NCBI GenBank assembly: GCA_904399395.1
Contig: CAJFPJ010000046.1
Span: forward strand, 41,382-105,381
Length of the DNA: 64,000 nucleotides
Source of the DNA: an uncultured Clostridia bacterium
GTDB lineage: Bacteria; Bacillota; Clostridia; Oscillospirales; Acutalibacteraceae
Direction of reading: 5' to 3'
Made by a program: the position numbers and the translations under genes. The notes beneath the pieces are model-generated. The model saw nothing but the letters and a program-made list of their open reading frames with translations. It searched no databases and was not told where the DNA came from. Below, piece after piece: positions 36,374 through 45,766 of the stretch (its first letter is position 1; every line of letters starts with the position of its first letter).

Positions 36374-39178
36374 TCAGTCCTCCCCAAGCTTAAGAGCCTG
36401 GGAAATACGAATTTTCGAGATGAGGACCCCCAGAATTGCCATACATGCTGCAATCATGACGCCGATCACCACAAAGAGGCGAATATAATCCGATGTCTCG
36501 CTGATGATTTTAAGAGGCAGCACTTGATCGGAAGAGGAGTATGCAATCTGAATCAAAGGAATAAAGAGATGAGAGGAAAGAACACCGATCCCAATTCCTG
36601 CACCGATGGAAACACCCGAAATAAAGAGCTGCTCGTTTCCCAACATCAAGAGTATTTCCCGCAGGGACATACCCATGGCCCGGAAAATACCAAATTGGAG
36701 AACGCGGGACTGAATAGAGAGAATCCAGTAAATCAAGAAGCCCACAGTACAGAGAAGAAGGACGATTACAAAACCCACCGTCAAAATACCGTTGGTGCCC
36801 TGCAGCATAGGATCATTTTTCATTTCCGTAATCAGGGCCTGGGTATCTGCAAAGGATTCCACAGGAATATTATTTTCCTCTATAAAATCATACACCGGCT
36901 TGGAGGAACCCTCAAGCTTCATCCAAACCTGATAGGGCGTCACTCCCCACACGGACTGCAACTGCTGATAATTGGCCACCACCAGATAGCGGCTCGTCAT
37001 GGTATATCCCCCCGTGGGCTTTGAAACCGCCTCTGTGGGCTTATAGCCGGGCCAGTATTCCACAAAGCCGCAGATGACCCCTTCCACGGAGCTGCCTCTG
37101 TCGCAGGTATAGGTGATCACATCCCCGATCTTGCAGCCATAATCGGTGCGGAAATTTTCAGAGACAATGACGGCCCGGGCATCCACAGCCATCTGGTTTA
37201 GATAGGTATACCAATGCTCCGGAAGCAGACCGTCTTTCATCCAGGCCGTTTCCCCGAACTCCTTTGTATGAATGCCCAGAAGCGTGACGCCTCCAGTATT
37301 GCCTTTTTTGAAGCTGACTTTGCCGCTGTCCTCCCGAAGAACCTTTGTGACACTCTCCACACCCTCTATACTCTCAAAGCGAGAGAAATCCGGTTCCAGA
37401 TAGGAGATTTCTCCCCCTTCTTCATTGGAGCCGCTGGAATTCCAAACTTCCTGCAGAACCACATCTGCTCCGGTTTGATACCGCAGGCGCTCTTCTCCCG
37501 AGGTATTGATGGTGCGGGCCGCCTGAGCGCTGAAGACGCCCAGGGAAATGGTGAGAATCAGGAAGATCATCATAAAGCCCTGCTGCCCAATGGTGCCCAG
37601 AATGCGCCGGAAAGAGGCATAAAGTGAAGGTGGCCAGGCAGCCTTCCCCAGGAAAAAGATCAGCTTCACCAGAAGCGGGAACAGCCGAAGGGCCAGAAGC
37701 CCGGCCCCCAGCATAAACAGGGATGAACTCAGATACAAAAGGGGATCCAGAGAGGCACCGTTTGCCACGCTCTGGGCCAGCTCTTCTTTCCGAGAACTGA
37801 AAGAATACAAACCATAAAGAGAAACCCCCAGCAGGATCACGTCTAAAAACGCCTTCTGCCACCAAGGAGCCTTCCACCGGCTCTGCCGTTTCTGTTTATG
37901 GGCCACAATAGTGAGCTTGGAATACCGGAAAGCCGGCACCGTCATAGCCACAATAGAGAGGAACGCTGCTAAGGCCGCAAACAGAAGAGAATTCCCTGTA
38001 ATTTCAACAGGTAGGGCAGCCCTTTGAACGAACTCCAGGAAGGAATTGGAAGCCCCTAGCACCTGGCAAATGAACATGCCAAGAGGGATCCCCAGAACAA
38101 ACGCCGCCAGGGCCAAAAGCAGGCTCTGCTGCAGATATATGGTAAGAATCTGCCTGCGCCCTGCGCCGCGGCTCTTAAAGACGGCAATCTCGTTTTCTTC
38201 CATGGAAAGCATCTGACGGGACACCATGAAAATGAACGCCGCCAATAGCACGAACACCGGCACCTGCAGCGACCACAGCGTTACATTGAGCTTCTGAGAT
38301 TCCGGCACGAAGGAGGCCAGCACATCTGAAAAATTCTCAGAAAGCTTGCTGTTGTTCATACCGCTTACCGCATCTTCATAATCCGAAAGCGTATCGAGAA
38401 TGCGCTGAGCGTTTTCCGCCCGCATCTGAGTATAATCCAGAAGGACCGTCCACCTGGCGTTATAGGAAATCACTGGGTTCTCATAGTCCAACAGTTCATT
38501 CCGAAATACTTTTTCCGATACCAGGCAGAACATATCCGAATACGCTGACCAATATGTATCGCTGGGATCCTTCGGCTCAAATACGCCCGTTATCCGGATT
38601 TTACAAGGATCTCCGTTTTTCAGGGTCAACTCCTCAAAGACAAATTCCTGGTTCAGAACGAAATCTTCTTCCACAAACATCTTTTTAGAGACGATCACAT
38701 CCAGAAAGCCGTCGCTTCCCACTGTGTCGGCATACATTTCACCTGCCAACATCTGGATATGACTATCAATACCCGACGCAAATCCTAAAGATATTTTAGG
38801 ATTCTTTTCTTCATCCATCTGGATATCTGGCACCGCGTAGAGTGACGCCGTGCTGTATTGGGTGACTGATTCCGCAGCGGGTGTTCCAGTCTTCTCGGGA
38901 AGCTCTTCCATAAGCTTCTCCTGCTCGCGGAACTGAGCCAGGCCTTTTCCCTGGCTCCCTGTCAAGTGGTTATACGCAGAAGCAATATTCACTTTTCCGG
39001 GATATTCTCCCGTCTCTTCCATATGGGAGGCCAGATTTTCCGTTAGCATCCGCTGGAGCACGGCCTGGGAATACATAGGGCTTCCTGCGGCGATAGCCGT
39101 CATAAGAAGGTTCCCGATAAACAGGCCCAGAATCATCCATTTTTTATTGAGCATCTTGCGCCCTACAAACCGCAGCAC
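36374..39178 (-). CDS. FtsX-like ABC transporter permease (MacB-type, double FtsX)
   Basis: 934 residues. N-terminal membrane segment (WMILGLFIGNLLMTAIAAGS), a large extracellular region of about 250 residues, membrane segments near residues 300-420 (FVLLAAFIFMVSRQML, LLLALAAFVLGIPLGMFICQVLG), a second extracellular region and a C-terminal FtsX block (ILTVGFVIVLLLCTVGFLIYWIL, LFISGVSIGAGIGIGVL). The layout with two FtsX units suits mechanotransmission exporters that move peptides or lipids without carrying them through the membrane. It lies after three adaptor lipoprotein genes and before two ATPase genes. Confidence 0.9.
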   Translation of the reverse strand: MLRFVGRKMLNKKWMILGLFIGNLLMTAIAAGSPMYSQAVLQRMLTENLASHMEETGEYPGKVNIASAYNHLTGSQGKGLAQFREQEKLMEELPEKTGTPAAESVTQYSTASLYAVPDIQMDEEKNPKISLGFASGIDSHIQMLAGEMYADTVGSDGFLDVIVSKKMFVEEDFVLNQEFVFEELTLKNGDPCKIRITGVFEPKDPSDTYWSAYSDMFCLVSEKVFRNELLDYENPVISYNARWTVLLDYTQMRAENAQRILDTLSDYEDAVSGMNNSKLSENFSDVLASFVPESQKLNVTLWSLQVPVFVLLAAFIFMVSRQMLSMEENEIAVFKSRGAGRRQILTIYLQQSLLLALAAFVLGIPLGMFICQVLGASNSFLEFVQRAALPVEITGNSLLFAALAAFLSIVAMTVPAFRYSKLTIVAHKQKRQSRWKAPWWQKAFLDVILLGVSLYGLYSFSSRKEELAQSVANGASLDPLLYLSSSLFMLGAGLLALRLFPLLVKLIFFLGKAAWPPSLYASFRRILGTIGQQGFMMIFLILTISLGVFSAQAARTINTSGEERLRYQTGADVVLQEVWNSSGSNEEGGEISYLEPDFSRFESIEGVESVTKVLREDSGKVSFKKGNTGGVTLLGIHTKEFGETAWMKDGLLPEHWYTYLNQMAVDARAVIVSENFRTDYGCKIGDVITYTCDRGSSVEGVICGFVEYWPGYKPTEAVSKPTGGYTMTSRYLVVANYQQLQSVWGVTPYQVWMKLEGSSKPVYDFIEENNIPVESFADTQALITEMKNDPMLQGTNGILTVGFVIVLLLCTVGFLIYWILSIQSRVLQFGIFRAMGMSLREILLMLGNEQLFISGVSIGAGIGIGVLSSHLFIPLIQIAYSSSDQVLPLKIISETSDYIRLFVVIGVMIAACMAILGVLISKIRISQALKLGED

Positions 39179-39191
39179 TATTTATCCCCCT

Positions 39192-40304
39192 TTATCCCAG
39201 AATCAGCGTTTGCCCGGGCTCCACACCCTTGGCGATCCAGATATTACTCTTCAGGTCGTCCCAGCCGATAACCACATATCTTTTGTGGATAGCTCCGTCT
39301 TCCAGAACACGAACGTAACTTTTTCCTTCCTCGGTAGTGACCGCCCTCCTAGAAACAAGCACCACATCCGACACAAAGGCTACTTCTCCCGAAACAGTAG
39401 GCGTCAGTTCCAGAATTTCCAGAGGGGCATTTTTCACCTCAATATAATAGGTGTTGGCTCCCATCGTTGCCGGCAGTGCCTCAGGCGCTGCCACCACCTT
39501 ACCCGCATATTCACGCCGGTCGTTGTTTCTGCCCGCTGTAACCGTGACGTCCATGTCCAACCGCAGGGAATGGGAGCTGTCTTCCACAGCCACATATACG
39601 GGGGATTTGGTATAAACCGCCGCCACCATCGTGCCACTATTCACTGCAACGCCTTTGCGCAGCTCCGGATTCACCGAATCCACCACTCCGTCAAAGGGCG
39701 CCTTCAGCTCCGTGTTTTTGGCTGCCGATTCCATCTCTTCCAGCTCTTCTTCCATCTGCTGGATAGACGCCTGTTCCTGCAACTTGTAAAGGGATAGGGA
39801 AGCTTCCATCTCCTCCAGCTTCAGGGTTTCCGCCTTTCCTCCCGAGGCAGCGGCCTTCTTCTGAAGTCGGATAGCCTCCTCACGATCCTTTACCTCCTGG
39901 GTATAGGAACGCCTGGCCTGTTCCACAGAGAGACGTTTCTCCTTTATATCCGCCTCGCTGGATTCCACAGTAAAGGTGGCCAGCACATCCCCAGCCTTTA
40001 CCTCCTGTCCATTCTGCACCATAATGGTATCCACCCGTGCTCCCTGCCCGCTGAAATAGAGCTCTTCTCTTTTGGGAAACACCAGAGAGCCGGATATGCT
40101 AACCGTTTTTACTGAGTCCCCCAATTCCGCCACACAGGTTTCATAGGAAGCTCCCGCAGCCTCAGGTACGCTTTCCGCAGGAGAGGAGCTTTGTTCTCCT
40201 TCTCCCCCATTAGAGGAACACCCAGAAAGGAGCATAATGGAAAGGAGCACACACAAAGCCGCTTTTCTGCAACTGTGGCCCTGTTCAGATTTAGCTCTTG
40301 ACAT
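39192..40304 (-). CDS. HlyD/MacA-type adaptor lipoprotein (third of three)
   Basis: About 370 residues from ATG 40304, inside the end of the preceding gene (14-base overlap, GGAGAG upstream). Lipobox LLSGC (SIMLLSGCSSNGGEGEQ). Barrel-lipoyl half VMVQNGQEVKAGDVLATF and ELKAPFDGVVDSVNPELRKGVAVNSGTMVAAV flank a coiled-coil hairpin rich in Glu, Lys and Gln (about residues 120-190). C-terminal end typical: GIVPGQ-like GVEPGQTLILG. It should bridge the permease and the cell wall or an outside partner. Confidence 0.88.
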   Translation of the reverse strand: MSRAKSEQGHSCRKAALCVLLSIMLLSGCSSNGGEGEQSSSPAESVPEAAGASYETCVAELGDSVKTVSISGSLVFPKREELYFSGQGARVDTIMVQNGQEVKAGDVLATFTVESSEADIKEKRLSVEQARRSYTQEVKDREEAIRLQKKAAASGGKAETLKLEEMEASLSLYKLQEQASIQQMEEELEEMESAAKNTELKAPFDGVVDSVNPELRKGVAVNSGTMVAAVYTKSPVYVAVEDSSHSLRLDMDVTVTAGRNNDRREYAGKVVAAPEALPATMGANTYYIEVKNAPLEILELTPTVSGEVAFVSDVVLVSRRAVTTEEGKSYVRVLEDGAIHKRYVVIGWDDLKSNIWIAKGVEPGQTLILG

Positions 40305-41439
40305 AAATGGTCTCTCCTTCCTCAAGCCCCTCGGTGACCTCCACTGTAGTCTCGCTCACAAGACCAGTTTTGATGTCTCTCCTCTCCTGACTGCCATCTT
40401 CACGGACACAGTAGACATAGCTTCCAGAGGAATCCTGGTGTAAAGCGTTCACTGGGATGACAATAACATTCTCCCGCATAACGCCGATTACAGAGATGGT
40501 TAGATATGTCCCGCAGGGAGGAAGCCCTTCCCCGGAAAAACGAGGCATAATCTTTGTGCCTGCAAGGGCCATAGACACTGATTCTTCCGTGGTATAGGGA
40601 AGGTACGTAAGCTCATACTCCTTTTCGCCATCGGTGGCGGTCACCTTTTCCGCATTCTGGGCAGCGGAATTGCCCAGATCCGGGCACAAAACAGCAGCCT
40701 GACTGGCATCGGAGATATATGCTGCAAGAGTGTCCTTTTTTGCTGCAGCCCCCACCTTCACAGACTCTTCCATATACTGCACAACGCCGTCGCAGGGGGC
40801 TGTGACCTCCGCATTTCCATAGGCGTCTCTGGTTTCCTGCAGAGTATTCTCCAATTCTTCCAGAGAAAGAGCCCGTGACTCCTTCTCTTGCCGATTCTTC
40901 AGTTTCAAAGCTTCCAGCTCCATGGAAGTTTCCTCATACCCGGCGGAATCACCCCTCTGTTTCTGTTCCTGAAGGGTGAGTTCCAGCTGCGCCTCCTGCT
41001 TTTGAGCAATGGTATCCAGAAGGCTGTTTTCCTGTTTCAACCGGGAAACCTCTTCCTCTAACTCCTGGATCTGCTTCTCCAGACCTGTTTCATCCAATCG
41101 GACAAGAACCTGCCCTTTTTTCACTGTATCCCCGATATGAACCAGAATCTCTGTCACTGTACCATCCTGGGGAAATTTAGCCTCCTGATTTCCAGGGACG
41201 ACCTGACCATTGTATATGGCAAGCTTATAGCAATCCTCCCGCGTTACAACAGCCGTATCTCTGGTAGCCCCCACCGGTTCCAGAAGCTCCGGAGCAGAAG
41301 CGCTTCCCGCACCGTCTCTGCAGCCACCAAGCACAGCACTCAGGCATACAGCCGCTGCCAGGACAAGGCTTTTTCCCCGGGGAGCACTTCCGGAAGCCCG
41401 GCCGCCCTTTTTCGCTCTGCCCAACAATTTGAGCCTCAT
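40291..41439 (-). CDS. HlyD/MacA-type adaptor lipoprotein (second of three)
   Basis: About 382 residues from ATG 41439 (AAAGGGAG upstream). Lipobox VLGGC. Lipoyl halves TEILVHIGDTVKKGQVLVRL and EVTAPCDGVVQYMEESVKVGAAAKKDTLA surround a long coiled coil (about residues 110-200, EEVSRLKQENSLLDTIAQKQEAQLELTLQEQ-type heptads). Beta-barrel and membrane-proximal domain follow, ending DITGLVSETTVEVTEGLEEGETIYVKS. It differs from the adaptor genes on each side, so these are paralogues and not a recent duplication. Confidence 0.88.
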   Translation of the reverse strand: MRLKLLGRAKKGGRASGSAPRGKSLVLAAAVCLSAVLGGCRDGAGSASAPELLEPVGATRDTAVVTREDCYKLAIYNGQVVPGNQEAKFPQDGTVTEILVHIGDTVKKGQVLVRLDETGLEKQIQELEEEVSRLKQENSLLDTIAQKQEAQLELTLQEQKQRGDSAGYEETSMELEALKLKNRQEKESRALSLEELENTLQETRDAYGNAEVTAPCDGVVQYMEESVKVGAAAKKDTLAAYISDASQAAVLCPDLGNSAAQNAEKVTATDGEKEYELTYLPYTTEESVSMALAGTKIMPRFSGEGLPPCGTYLTISVIGVMRENVIVIPVNALHQDSSGSYVYCVREDGSQERRDIKTGLVSETTVEVTEGLEEGETIYVKS

Positions 41440-41512
41440 ATGTAAACAACTCCCTTTCTTCCGAAATATAGGCACCAGGATGGCTCCATGGCTCTTCCAG
41501 CACCTCAGGCCG

Positions 41513-42703
41513 TTACTCGAGGATCACTGGGTCGCCCTCCTGCAGGCCCTCAGTAATCTCTATGTAATCTCCGGCCGACATACCGGTCTTCACCGGCTGC
41601 AGGCTCCGCAGGGAATTTTGATCCAGTGTATACACATACGCTTTCCCTTCTGACTCCGCAACGGCCTCTGCGGGAACATATAGAACATTCTCTTTCTTTT
41701 CGAGAACCTTATTTACTTTCCCGCTGGAAGACTTTCCAAGACTTGGGTCGGGTACATCCAAACTAAAATACACCTGGGGTTCTTCCCCTTCGATTACTCT
41801 CGTCACCTTGGCTGAAGCAACCCTATCATCCTTCAGGGTAATTTCCACGGCTTCTCCTTTTTTAAAATACTGGCAGTTCTCCCCCTCTAACACAAAAACA
41901 GCCGTAGAGTAATCTTGCACCACCGCTACAGAGGTGCTTGTGGAGCTGACTGGATTGCTCTCCACATTCAAAGTGGACTGCACTGTTCCATTGATGTTGG
42001 AATACACCTGCCGCTGCCGTTTCTTCTCTCTGAGCTCCTCCAGCTTTTCTCTCTGCACCTCCAACTGTTCCTTTAGAGAGGTTAGCTGTTCCTGAATTCC
42101 TCTCTCATCAGAACGAGTCTTGGCTTCCAGAGTTTCTAACTCCTGCTGGGCATTGCTCAGAGCTTCTTCCAGCCTCTTTTTCTCTTCTGCAGTTACATCC
42201 CCCGCATCATCTAAAGCTTGCTGGGCCTCCTGCACCTTTTTCTGGGCGTTCTTTTCCTTTTTCGTATTCTGAGAGGATGTAAGCTCCAAAGTTTCCGCCA
42301 GATGAGACTGCTGTAGCTCCATTTCCCGAATATGGTTCTCTTGGCTGGTAATCTCAGCCGGAAGGTTCCCCATATCCAGTTCGGCTATCAGCTGCCCCTT
42401 CTTCACCGTATCACCCTTAGCCACATATAACCTTTCAATGCGCTCGCCGTCTAGGGCAAAATACAGCTTTTCTTCCGTAGAAGGCTGGTATTCCACGGTA
42501 GCGGAAACCTCCCGCACTAAATCCCCCCGCTCCACAGAAACCGTGGTATATCCATATTCTGCCGAAGAAGAGACGGAGGGAGCCCCCGGCAGCTCCTCCT
42601 CCACAGGCAGAAGGGCGCAGGATGACAAAAGCAGCGCCGCAGACGCGGCCGCAGCCCCCCATATTCCCTTCCGCCGCAATGCTTTTTCCGTTGCCCGTCT
42701 CAA
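41513..42703 (-). CDS. HlyD/MacA-type adaptor lipoprotein (first of three)
   Basis: 396 residues from a TTG start at 42703 (AAGGGGG seven bases upstream; no Met nearby in frame). Lipobox LLLSSC. ERLYVAKGDTVKKGQLIAEL is the first lipoyl half; a long coiled coil spans about residues 110-225 (many Glu, Gln, Lys); VYSNINGTVQSTL resumes the lipoyl fold. C-terminus VKTGMSAGDYIEITEGLQEGDPVILE. First gene of the export operon; only 17 bases separate it from the terminator that ends the ACT gene. Confidence 0.88.
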   Translation of the reverse strand: MRRATEKALRRKGIWGAAAASAALLLSSCALLPVEEELPGAPSVSSSAEYGYTTVSVERGDLVREVSATVEYQPSTEEKLYFALDGERIERLYVAKGDTVKKGQLIAELDMGNLPAEITSQENHIREMELQQSHLAETLELTSSQNTKKEKNAQKKVQEAQQALDDAGDVTAEEKKRLEEALSNAQQELETLEAKTRSDERGIQEQLTSLKEQLEVQREKLEELREKKRQRQVYSNINGTVQSTLNVESNPVSSTSTSVAVVQDYSTAVFVLEGENCQYFKKGEAVEITLKDDRVASAKVTRVIEGEEPQVYFSLDVPDPSLGKSSSGKVNKVLEKKENVLYVPAEAVAESEGKAYVYTLDQNSLRSLQPVKTGMSAGDYIEITEGLQEGDPVILE

Positions 42704-42720
42704 TGGGAATCCCCCTTCTA

Positions 42721-42750
42721 AAAAAGGGCATGCCCGCAGCTGCCCTTTTT
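42721..42750 (-). terminator. Terminator after the ACT gene, directly before the export operon
   Basis: AAAAAGGGCA / TGCCCTTTTT ten-base stem followed by TTTTTT on the minus strand. Its T stretch ends about 5-10 bases before the ribosome site of the first adaptor gene, leaving no room for a normal promoter after it. Confidence 0.85.
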
Positions 42751-42787
42751 CTAATTTTTCATATATAGAGAATTTACAAACCCAATC

Positions 42788-43219
42788 TTACATATCGTAT
42801 ACGGTCTCTGGCTCCAGGATCTCAATCTGCGCCTTTTTCAGGAATGCCACAGAATTTTCGGCATCCGAAACTTTCAGAATTACAGAAGCTCTTCCACCTG
42901 CCCGGCAATTAAAGGCATACATATATTCCACTGTAACCCCATGATCAGCCAGGACCCGCATGATTTTGGCAAAAGAACCGGGCGTATCCTCCATACACAC
43001 AGCGATCACATTCGTCAAAGACACTGTATGCCCCGCTTCCCGAAGAGTTCTGACAGCCTCCTGGGGTTTATCCACAATTAGGCGCAAAATGCCGAAATCA
43101 CTTGTATCAGCCACAGAAACAGCCCGAATGTTTACCTGCTCCTGCGCAAGGGTCTCTGTGATATCTGCCAACCGGCCAGGTTTATTTTCTACAAATACAG
43201 AGATTTGTTGAATTTGCAT
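42788..43219 (-). CDS. Double ACT-domain protein
   Basis: 143 residues made of two ACT domains: residues about 1-66 (ISVFVENKPGRLADITETLAQEQVNIRAVSVADTSD) and 68-143 (VIAVCMEDTPGSFAKIMRVLADHGVTVEYMYAF). ACT domains bind amino acids. This type is often found next to paaK and ior genes in Clostridia and archaea; here it follows iorB with a terminator between and has its own promoter, so it may sense aromatic amino acids and adjust the pathway. No DNA-binding or enzyme domain is attached. GGAGGC precedes the start. Confidence 0.9.
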   Translation of the reverse strand: MQIQQISVFVENKPGRLADITETLAQEQVNIRAVSVADTSDFGILRLIVDKPQEAVRTLREAGHTVSLTNVIAVCMEDTPGSFAKIMRVLADHGVTVEYMYAFNCRAGGRASVILKVSDAENSVAFLKKAQIEILEPETVYDM

Positions 43220-43267
43220 ATAACAGCCTCCTTTGTTGAACCTGCATACTTTATTTCCATCTTAAAC

Positions 43268-43296
43268 AGTATAACATGTATTATTTTTGTAATCAA
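43268..43296 (-). promoter_or_regulatory. Promoter of the ACT-domain gene
   Basis: Minus-strand -35 TTGATT (plus 43291-43296) and -10 TATACT (43268-43273), 17-base spacer, in AT-rich DNA. Confidence 0.7.
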
Positions 43297-43360
43297 TAAC
43301 TCATTTTTATTTTATTTAAAGCTAAAAATATTTTTTTATTTCCGTTTTCAGAGCGGCAGA

Positions 43361-43392
43361 AAAGGCGCCCCGCTGGCCGCGAAGGCGCCTTT
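43361..43392 (-). terminator. Terminator of the paaK-iorAB operon
   Basis: AAAGGCGCC / GGCGCCTTT stem around a 14-base loop, with T stretches on both sides; it stands five bases after the iorB stop. Confidence 0.8.
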
Positions 43393-43396
43393 TTCT

Positions 43397-44002
43397 TTAT
43401 TCCTCTTCCGGAGAAGCCTCATATCCCAAAGCAAAGGCCTTGAGATTTAGATCCACGAACTTAGGCGGAACGGTGTTGCGCACCGTTTCCTCCCATACAT
43501 TTCTGGGGAGTTGCAGCCGCCGGGCCATAGCGCCTATCAGCACCACGTTCACGGCCTTTACCGAGCCGGCCTCTTCCGCCAGCTTCAGGGCGTCCAAACA
43601 AATCATGTGGATCCCCTTCTTCTCGATCTTTCCCAAAATATCCTCTGGGTACTTGGCAGTTCCTGTGACCACAGGCATAGGATCCATCTGCTGGGTGTTG
43701 ACCACCACAGCGCCGCCTTCTTTCAGATACGGCAGAAAACGGGCAGCTTCCAAGGCCTCGAAAGCTAAAACCACATCCGCCTCACCAGGTTCAATCACGG
43801 GGGAATACACTTTATCCTCCGGCGTAACGCCATAGCGCACATACGTTACCACCGAACCTCCCCGCTGGCTCATCCCATGAACCTCTGAGACCTTTACATC
43901 TACGCCCTGGCTCATCATGGCGCTTCCCAGAACGCGGCTGGCCAAAAGGGTGCCCTGACCTCCTACGCCAACAATAATGACGCTCTTCACAGAATTCTTC
44001 AT
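43397..44002 (-). CDS. iorB: Indolepyruvate:ferredoxin oxidoreductase, beta subunit
   Basis: 201 residues, the gamma-type domain of 2-oxoacid:ferredoxin oxidoreductases (IIVGVGGQGTLLASRVLGSAM, SEVHGMSQRGGSVVTYVRYG). With IorA it oxidatively decarboxylates aryl-pyruvates (indole-, phenyl-, hydroxyphenylpyruvate) to aryl-acetyl-CoA and reduces ferredoxin. It starts three bases after iorA stops. Confidence 0.95.
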   Translation of the reverse strand: MKNSVKSVIIVGVGGQGTLLASRVLGSAMMSQGVDVKVSEVHGMSQRGGSVVTYVRYGVTPEDKVYSPVIEPGEADVVLAFEALEAARFLPYLKEGGAVVVNTQQMDPMPVVTGTAKYPEDILGKIEKKGIHMICLDALKLAEEAGSVKAVNVVLIGAMARRLQLPRNVWEETVRNTVPPKFVDLNLKAFALGYEASPEEE

Positions 44003-44005
44003 GGC

Positions 44006-45748
44006 TTATTCCTCCCCTTCCACGGATGAAATGGCCCCCTTGGGGCACAGACCCGTGCAGACGCCGCAGCCCACACACTGCGTATGATCGATTACAGCCT
44101 TTCCTTCACGGATGCTGATGGCCGGGCAGCCGATGCCAAGGCAGGCCTTGCAGCCGATGCACTTCTGCGCATCCACCTTGAGGGGGGGCTTATGTTTCAC
44201 ATATTTCAGAAGGGCGCAGGGCCTGCGGCTGATAATGACAGAGGGGCCATCTGCCTGCAGTTCCTCTTTCAGAGCCGCATCAAAGGCTTTCAGGTCATAA
44301 GGATCGCATACGCGAACACGGCCGATGCCCACAGCCTTGCACAGTGCCTCCAGATCCACCGCAGCCGTGGGGTCTCCCTTGATCGTATAGCCGGTAGTGG
44401 GATTCTGCTGGTGGCCTGTCATGCCGGTGATGGAATTATCCAGAATGATCACCACAGAATTGCTTCTGTTGTAAGCGATATCAATCAGGCCCGTAACGCC
44501 CGAATGAATGAAGGTTGAATCCCCGATCACAGCCACACTCTTCTTTTCCGCCTCCGCGCCCCGGGCCTTGTTATAGCCGTGCAGGGCCGAAACGGAAGCT
44601 CCCATGCAGATGCAGGTATCCATGGCCCCCAAAGGTGCGGAAGCACCCAGGGTATAGCAGCCGATATCACCGCTCACATAGACCTTGTTCTTTTTCAACA
44701 CATAAAACACGCCTCTGTGAGGACATCCGCAGCACATAACCGGCGGTCTCACAGGGATGGGTTCCTCAACAGAAAGGGACGGGGGCAGCTCTTTGCCCAT
44801 GCAGCGGGCAATCACCGCTTGGGAGAATTCATCGCAAAGCGGGAATACGTCCTTTCCGTGGACGGAAATCCCCATAGCCTTGCAGTGATTTTCAATCACC
44901 GGATCCAGCTCTTCGATCACATAGATCTCTTCCGTTTTTTCTGCCAACTCCCGGATAAGAGCATCGGGAAGAGGATGGACCATCCCCAGCTTCAGGTAGG
45001 TAACGGAATCCCCCAACACCTCTTTTGCGTATTCATACACTGCGCCGGCGGCGATCACACCGATTTTCGAGCCGTTGTCTTCAATACGGTTCACGCCGGA
45101 AGTCTCCGCCCATTTCCGCAGCGCCTGAAGTCTTTCCTCCACCTTTACATGTTTGGGCTTTGCAAAGGCCGGAAGCATGACATTTTTAGCGGGGTTCTTC
45201 TCGTAGGGAAGAAGTTCCCGTTCCTGCCGGGGGTTTTCTTCCACGATGCTGCGGCTGTGGGCCACCCGGGTGGTCAGGCGCAAAATGACGGGCGTATCGA
45301 ACTGCTCGGAAAGCTCATATGCCAGAGTAGTATAATCTCTGCATTCAGCGGAATCGCTGGGCTCCAACATGGGCACCTTGGCGCCGATGGCGTAGTTGCG
45401 GGAATCCTGCTCATTCTGGGAGGAATGCAGGCCCGGGTCATCTGCCACACCGAAAACAAGTCCCCCATTAACCCCTATGTAGCTCAGTGTAAAGAGCGGA
45501 TCCGCCGCCACATTGAGGCCCACATGTTTCATGCCGCAAAAAGCCCGGGCGCCACCCATACTGGCTCCCGCGGCAACCTCAGCGGCCACTTTCTCATTGG
45601 GCGCCCATTCGCAGTAAATTTCGTCATACTTGGCGGCCGCCTCGGTGATCTCCGTGCTGGGCGTCCCCGGATAGCTGGAAACCACCCTGACGCCAGCTTC
45701 ATATAAGCCTCTGGCAACCGCTTCGTTGCCCAGCAAAAGCTCTTTCAT
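44006..45748 (-). CDS. iorA: Indolepyruvate:ferredoxin oxidoreductase, alpha subunit
   Basis: 580 residues, the usual length. N-terminal pyrimidine-binding domain (LLLGNEAVARGLYEAGVRVVSSYPGTPSTE), central TPP domain (GDIGCYTLG ... VIGDSTFIHSGVTGL, NSITGMTGHQQNP) and a C-terminal ferredoxin module with two clusters: CIGCKACLGIGCPA and CVGCGVCTGLCP. The first motif departs slightly from CxxCxxC...CP, as in other IorA. Catalyses CoA-dependent decarboxylation of aryl-pyruvates. Middle gene of the operon, 18 bases after paaK. Confidence 0.96.
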   Translation of the reverse strand: MKELLLGNEAVARGLYEAGVRVVSSYPGTPSTEITEAAAKYDEIYCEWAPNEKVAAEVAAGASMGGARAFCGMKHVGLNVAADPLFTLSYIGVNGGLVFGVADDPGLHSSQNEQDSRNYAIGAKVPMLEPSDSAECRDYTTLAYELSEQFDTPVILRLTTRVAHSRSIVEENPRQERELLPYEKNPAKNVMLPAFAKPKHVKVEERLQALRKWAETSGVNRIEDNGSKIGVIAAGAVYEYAKEVLGDSVTYLKLGMVHPLPDALIRELAEKTEEIYVIEELDPVIENHCKAMGISVHGKDVFPLCDEFSQAVIARCMGKELPPSLSVEEPIPVRPPVMCCGCPHRGVFYVLKKNKVYVSGDIGCYTLGASAPLGAMDTCICMGASVSALHGYNKARGAEAEKKSVAVIGDSTFIHSGVTGLIDIAYNRSNSVVIILDNSITGMTGHQQNPTTGYTIKGDPTAAVDLEALCKAVGIGRVRVCDPYDLKAFDAALKEELQADGPSVIISRRPCALLKYVKHKPPLKVDAQKCIGCKACLGIGCPAISIREGKAVIDHTQCVGCGVCTGLCPKGAISSVEGEE

Positions 45749-45766
45749 TCTCTCTTCATCCTCCTC

